Of a stretch of DNA of 64,000 nt, positions 61,364 to 64,000 are shown piece by piece. The notes under the pieces are model-generated. The model did no database searches and had not been told where the DNA came from. It saw only the letters and a list, made by a program, of their open reading frames with translations. A program made the position numbers and the translations under genes. Position 1 is the first letter of the stretch. Every line of letters begins with the position of its first letter. Source of the stretch: Actinomycetota bacterium (lineage in GTDB: Bacteria; Actinomycetota; Actinomycetes; Nanopelagicales; Nanopelagicaceae); NCBI GenBank assembly GCA_009704505.1, contig WLEB01000002.1, positions 1 to 64,000 on the forward strand. The letters run 5' to 3'.

Positions 61364-63511
61364 GTGAGCACTACAAAGAAAAGCCGCCGTCCCCTTGTCT
61401 ATGCATTAATCGTTATTTTTGTGTGGTTTGGAACAAGCGGTGTTATGGGACCTTTGTTTGGCAAGTTGTCAACTGTTCAAGAAAATGACAACTCAGCGTT
61501 TCTGCCTGATAGCGCTGAATCTACTCAAGCTTCAAAGATCATTGCGCAGTTTAATGATTCAGAGAATCAGAGCCTTCCAACGCTTGTTCTATACCGAGGC
61601 GAAATTGACGCAGAAAAAATCACAGGATTGAACATTCATCTCGCTCAACTTGCATCAAAAAACATTGGTGACAGCGATGTCCCAATCTCTGCATATTTAA
61701 ATCCTGGAGAGCAAATCTTTGCCTTTCCTTCTCAAGATGGGAAGGCTTTACTTGTCAACCTTCCATTTAACGCAGATGTTGCCTCAGATTTGCTACCAAA
61801 TAACAAGCCTGTACTACCAGAGTTAATCGAGACATTGCGTGAAGATGCATCTGAGTATGCAAACTCGAATGGTTTGATTTCTAACGTAACCGGTATTGGC
61901 GCAATCTTGGGAGATCTCTTTGGAGCATTCGAAGGGATTGACTCATCGCTTCTGTTCACAACGTTAATTGTGGTTGCGCTGATTCTGATTGTTGTTTATC
62001 GATCTCCAGTGCTTTGGATTCTTCCTCTCTTTTCAGCAGTAATTGCACTCTCAACTGCCGGAGGATTAATTTATCTTCTGACAAAAAATGATGTCATTGA
62101 TCTCAATGGTCAATCTCAAGGAATTCTCTCTGTTCTAGTTCTGGGCGCGGCAACAGATTATGCGCTGCTATTAATTGCTAGATACCGTGAAGAGCTTCAC
62201 CATTTTGACACTCCATTTAGTGCGATGAAGGCAGCTTTAAAAGGAGTTGTAGAACCCATCGTTGCATCTGGTGCAACAACTACAACAGCATTAATGGTCC
62301 TACTTCTGAGTGATCTTTCTGGAAACAGAGGTTTAGGCCCAGTTGGTGCAATCGGAATTATCTGTTCGGTCATAACAATTTTAACTTTACTGCCCGCTCT
62401 TCTTGTTGCCTTTGGTCGCTGGGTTTTCTGGCCACGCATTCCACGCCATGATGATGTGAACTCTCAACTAGATGGTTCGTGGGCAAAAGTGGGAGCAGCA
62501 GTTGAAAAGCGCCCCCGCAAACTTTGGATTGGTACTGCAATTGGATTGACGATTTTGGCAGGATTTTCAACAACTTTAAATGCCAGAGGACTTTCTACGG
62601 CAGATGCATTTACTCAACGACCAGATTCTGTTGTTGGCTTAGAGTTTTTAGGCCAGCATTTTCCTGGTGGATCAGGACAACCAACAGAGGTTGTCGTAAA
62701 ACAAGAACTGATTGCTCCAATTTCAGCGGCGTTGATGCAAGTTGATGGCGTTGCATCTGTAGAACCATTACGTAGCGCACCTGCAATTCCAGGTCAGCCT
62801 CCAGCTGAGATAAAAATTGTTGATGGTAGGGCGGTACTGAATGCTACGCTTTCTTTAAATCCTGACAGCGTTGAAGCTCGAGATGTAATCCCCAAAATAC
62901 GAGATGCAGTTCATGCAATCGATCCTGAAATTTTAGTTGGCGGGTCAACTGCTGTCGCCTTTGATACAGATGTTGCTGCAAACCACGATAATCGGACGAT
63001 CATTCCAATTGTATTGATCCTGATCACGATAATTTTGGGTCTCCTGTTGCGAAGCATCCTTGCCGCCGGTCTTTTACTTGGAACAGTGGTCCTGTCTTAC
63101 TTTGCAACACTTGGTGCTTGCCAATTGGTCTTTGAGCACATATTTGGTTTCAAGGGTGCAGATGTTTCATTCCCACTCTTTGCATTCATCTTCCTAGTTG
63201 CACTTGGTATTGATTACAACATCTTCTTAATGACAAGAGTGCGAGAAGAAAGTGCGAGAATTGGAACTAGAGCCGGTGTTATTAAGGGATTGACAGTTAC
63301 AGGTGGAGTTATCACCTCCGCTGGAATTGTTCTAGCAGCAACTTTTGGCGTTCTTGGAGTCTTGCCGCTTGTGTTCTTGGCACAACTAGGATTTGCAGTT
63401 GCTTTTGGTGTTTTGCTAGACACAATGATTGTTCGAACAATTCTGGTTCCAGCTTTGGTTCACGATATTGGTGGAAAAGTATGGTGGCCTTCTAAATTGC
63501 AGAGTAAGTAA
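61364..63511 (+). CDS. MMPL-family (RND-type) transporter
   Basis: ~12 TM; LSVLVLGAATDYALLLIARYREELH; FIFLVALGIDYNIFLMTRVREE; GTG start. Confidence 0.93.
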   Translation: MSTTKKSRRPLVYALIVIFVWFGTSGVMGPLFGKLSTVQENDNSAFLPDSAESTQASKIIAQFNDSENQSLPTLVLYRGEIDAEKITGLNIHLAQLASKNIGDSDVPISAYLNPGEQIFAFPSQDGKALLVNLPFNADVASDLLPNNKPVLPELIETLREDASEYANSNGLISNVTGIGAILGDLFGAFEGIDSSLLFTTLIVVALILIVVYRSPVLWILPLFSAVIALSTAGGLIYLLTKNDVIDLNGQSQGILSVLVLGAATDYALLLIARYREELHHFDTPFSAMKAALKGVVEPIVASGATTTTALMVLLLSDLSGNRGLGPVGAIGIICSVITILTLLPALLVAFGRWVFWPRIPRHDDVNSQLDGSWAKVGAAVEKRPRKLWIGTAIGLTILAGFSTTLNARGLSTADAFTQRPDSVVGLEFLGQHFPGGSGQPTEVVVKQELIAPISAALMQVDGVASVEPLRSAPAIPGQPPAEIKIVDGRAVLNATLSLNPDSVEARDVIPKIRDAVHAIDPEILVGGSTAVAFDTDVAANHDNRTIIPIVLILITIILGLLLRSILAAGLLLGTVVLSYFATLGACQLVFEHIFGFKGADVSFPLFAFIFLVALGIDYNIFLMTRVREESARIGTRAGVIKGLTVTGGVITSAGIVLAATFGVLGVLPLVFLAQLGFAVAFGVLLDTMIVRTILVPALVHDIGGKVWWPSKLQSK

Positions 63512-63520
63512 CCAGTAGCA

Positions 63521-64000
63521 ATGGCACTTAAAGTCGGAATCGCTGGATACGGCTTAGCGGGTCGGTATTTCCATGCTCCTTTGCTAAAGGGTTGTGGTTT
63601 TGAAGTTACAGGTGTCCATACAACAAATAAGGAACGTTCCGCCCATGCACTTTTAGATTTTCCTAATACAAAGGTTTTGAGTTCGATTTCTGAGTTAGTC
63701 GAGCTTAATCTTGATCTTTTAGTTGTTGCCTCTGCCAATCTAGTTCACGCGGAGCATGCAATTGCTGGCATCAATAAAGGGATTCCAGTTGTAATCGATA
63801 AACCAATGGGAAGAACTGCTGCAGAGGTGCAGCAAATTATTTCTGCCGCGCAATCCAAGAATGTCGCAGTAACAACCTTTTTTAATAGGCGCTGGGATAG
63901 TGATGCTTTAACGATCAAGAAAGTTCTAGAAAGCAAAGTTTTAGGTGAAGTTCATCGCCTTGATTCACGTTTTGAAAGATTTAGACCTGAGCTCAATTTA
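63521..64000 (+). CDS. Gfo/Idh/MocA-family oxidoreductase (truncated by window end)
   Basis: Own translation: MALKVGIAGYGLAGRYFHAPLLKGCGFEVTGV; IDKPMGRTAAEVQQII; open to the end. Confidence 0.9.
   Translation, partial: MALKVGIAGYGLAGRYFHAPLLKGCGFEVTGVHTTNKERSAHALLDFPNTKVLSSISELVELNLDLLVVASANLVHAEHAIAGINKGIPVVIDKPMGRTAAEVQQIISAAQSKNVAVTTFFNRRWDSDALTIKKVLESKVLGEVHRLDSRFERFRPELNL

Overview
The window is a compact, gene-dense stretch of actinobacterial chromosome. Gene order (ddl-Lrp-thiL-rpmB-recG-rsmD-coaD-sepIVA-DUF177-rpmF-rnc-smc-ftsY-amt-glnK-ffh-rpsP-KH-rimM-trmD; miaB-miaA-dapF-hflX; DUF4193/DUF3093-dut-DUF3159-trkA-trkA; pimB-like GT ... fadD15-like-SRPBCC-ROK-plsC; padR-ino1; glnA-RDD-DUF4191-lipA/lipB) is typical of Actinobacteria. 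Short intergenic gaps, many 4-nt gene overlaps and missing syntenic neighbours suggest a streamlined genome, possibly a freshwater acI/Nanopelagicales type; the taxonomic guess is inference. I found no rRNA, convincing tRNA, CRISPR array, prophage or IS element. I found no large, clearly undescribed multi-gene system. The most interesting signals are regulatory, RNA-level or small-protein: (i) a perfect 19-bp inverted repeat after glnK, where glnD is expected; (ii) two structured intergenic candidates (ffh-rpsP and rnd-thiolase); (iii) an rnc gene that apparently starts at CTG; (iv) a minimal 163-aa histidine kinase translationally coupled to fadD and a NarL-type regulator; (v) a PadR-type operator upstream of padR-ino1; (vi) nested dyads upstream of a BenE-family transporter; (vii) an orphan LuxR-HTH protein with a Cys/His tail; (viii) a stand-alone Cas4/RecB-like nuclease with two CxxC motifs. 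All assignments come from reading the sequence; no database search was run.
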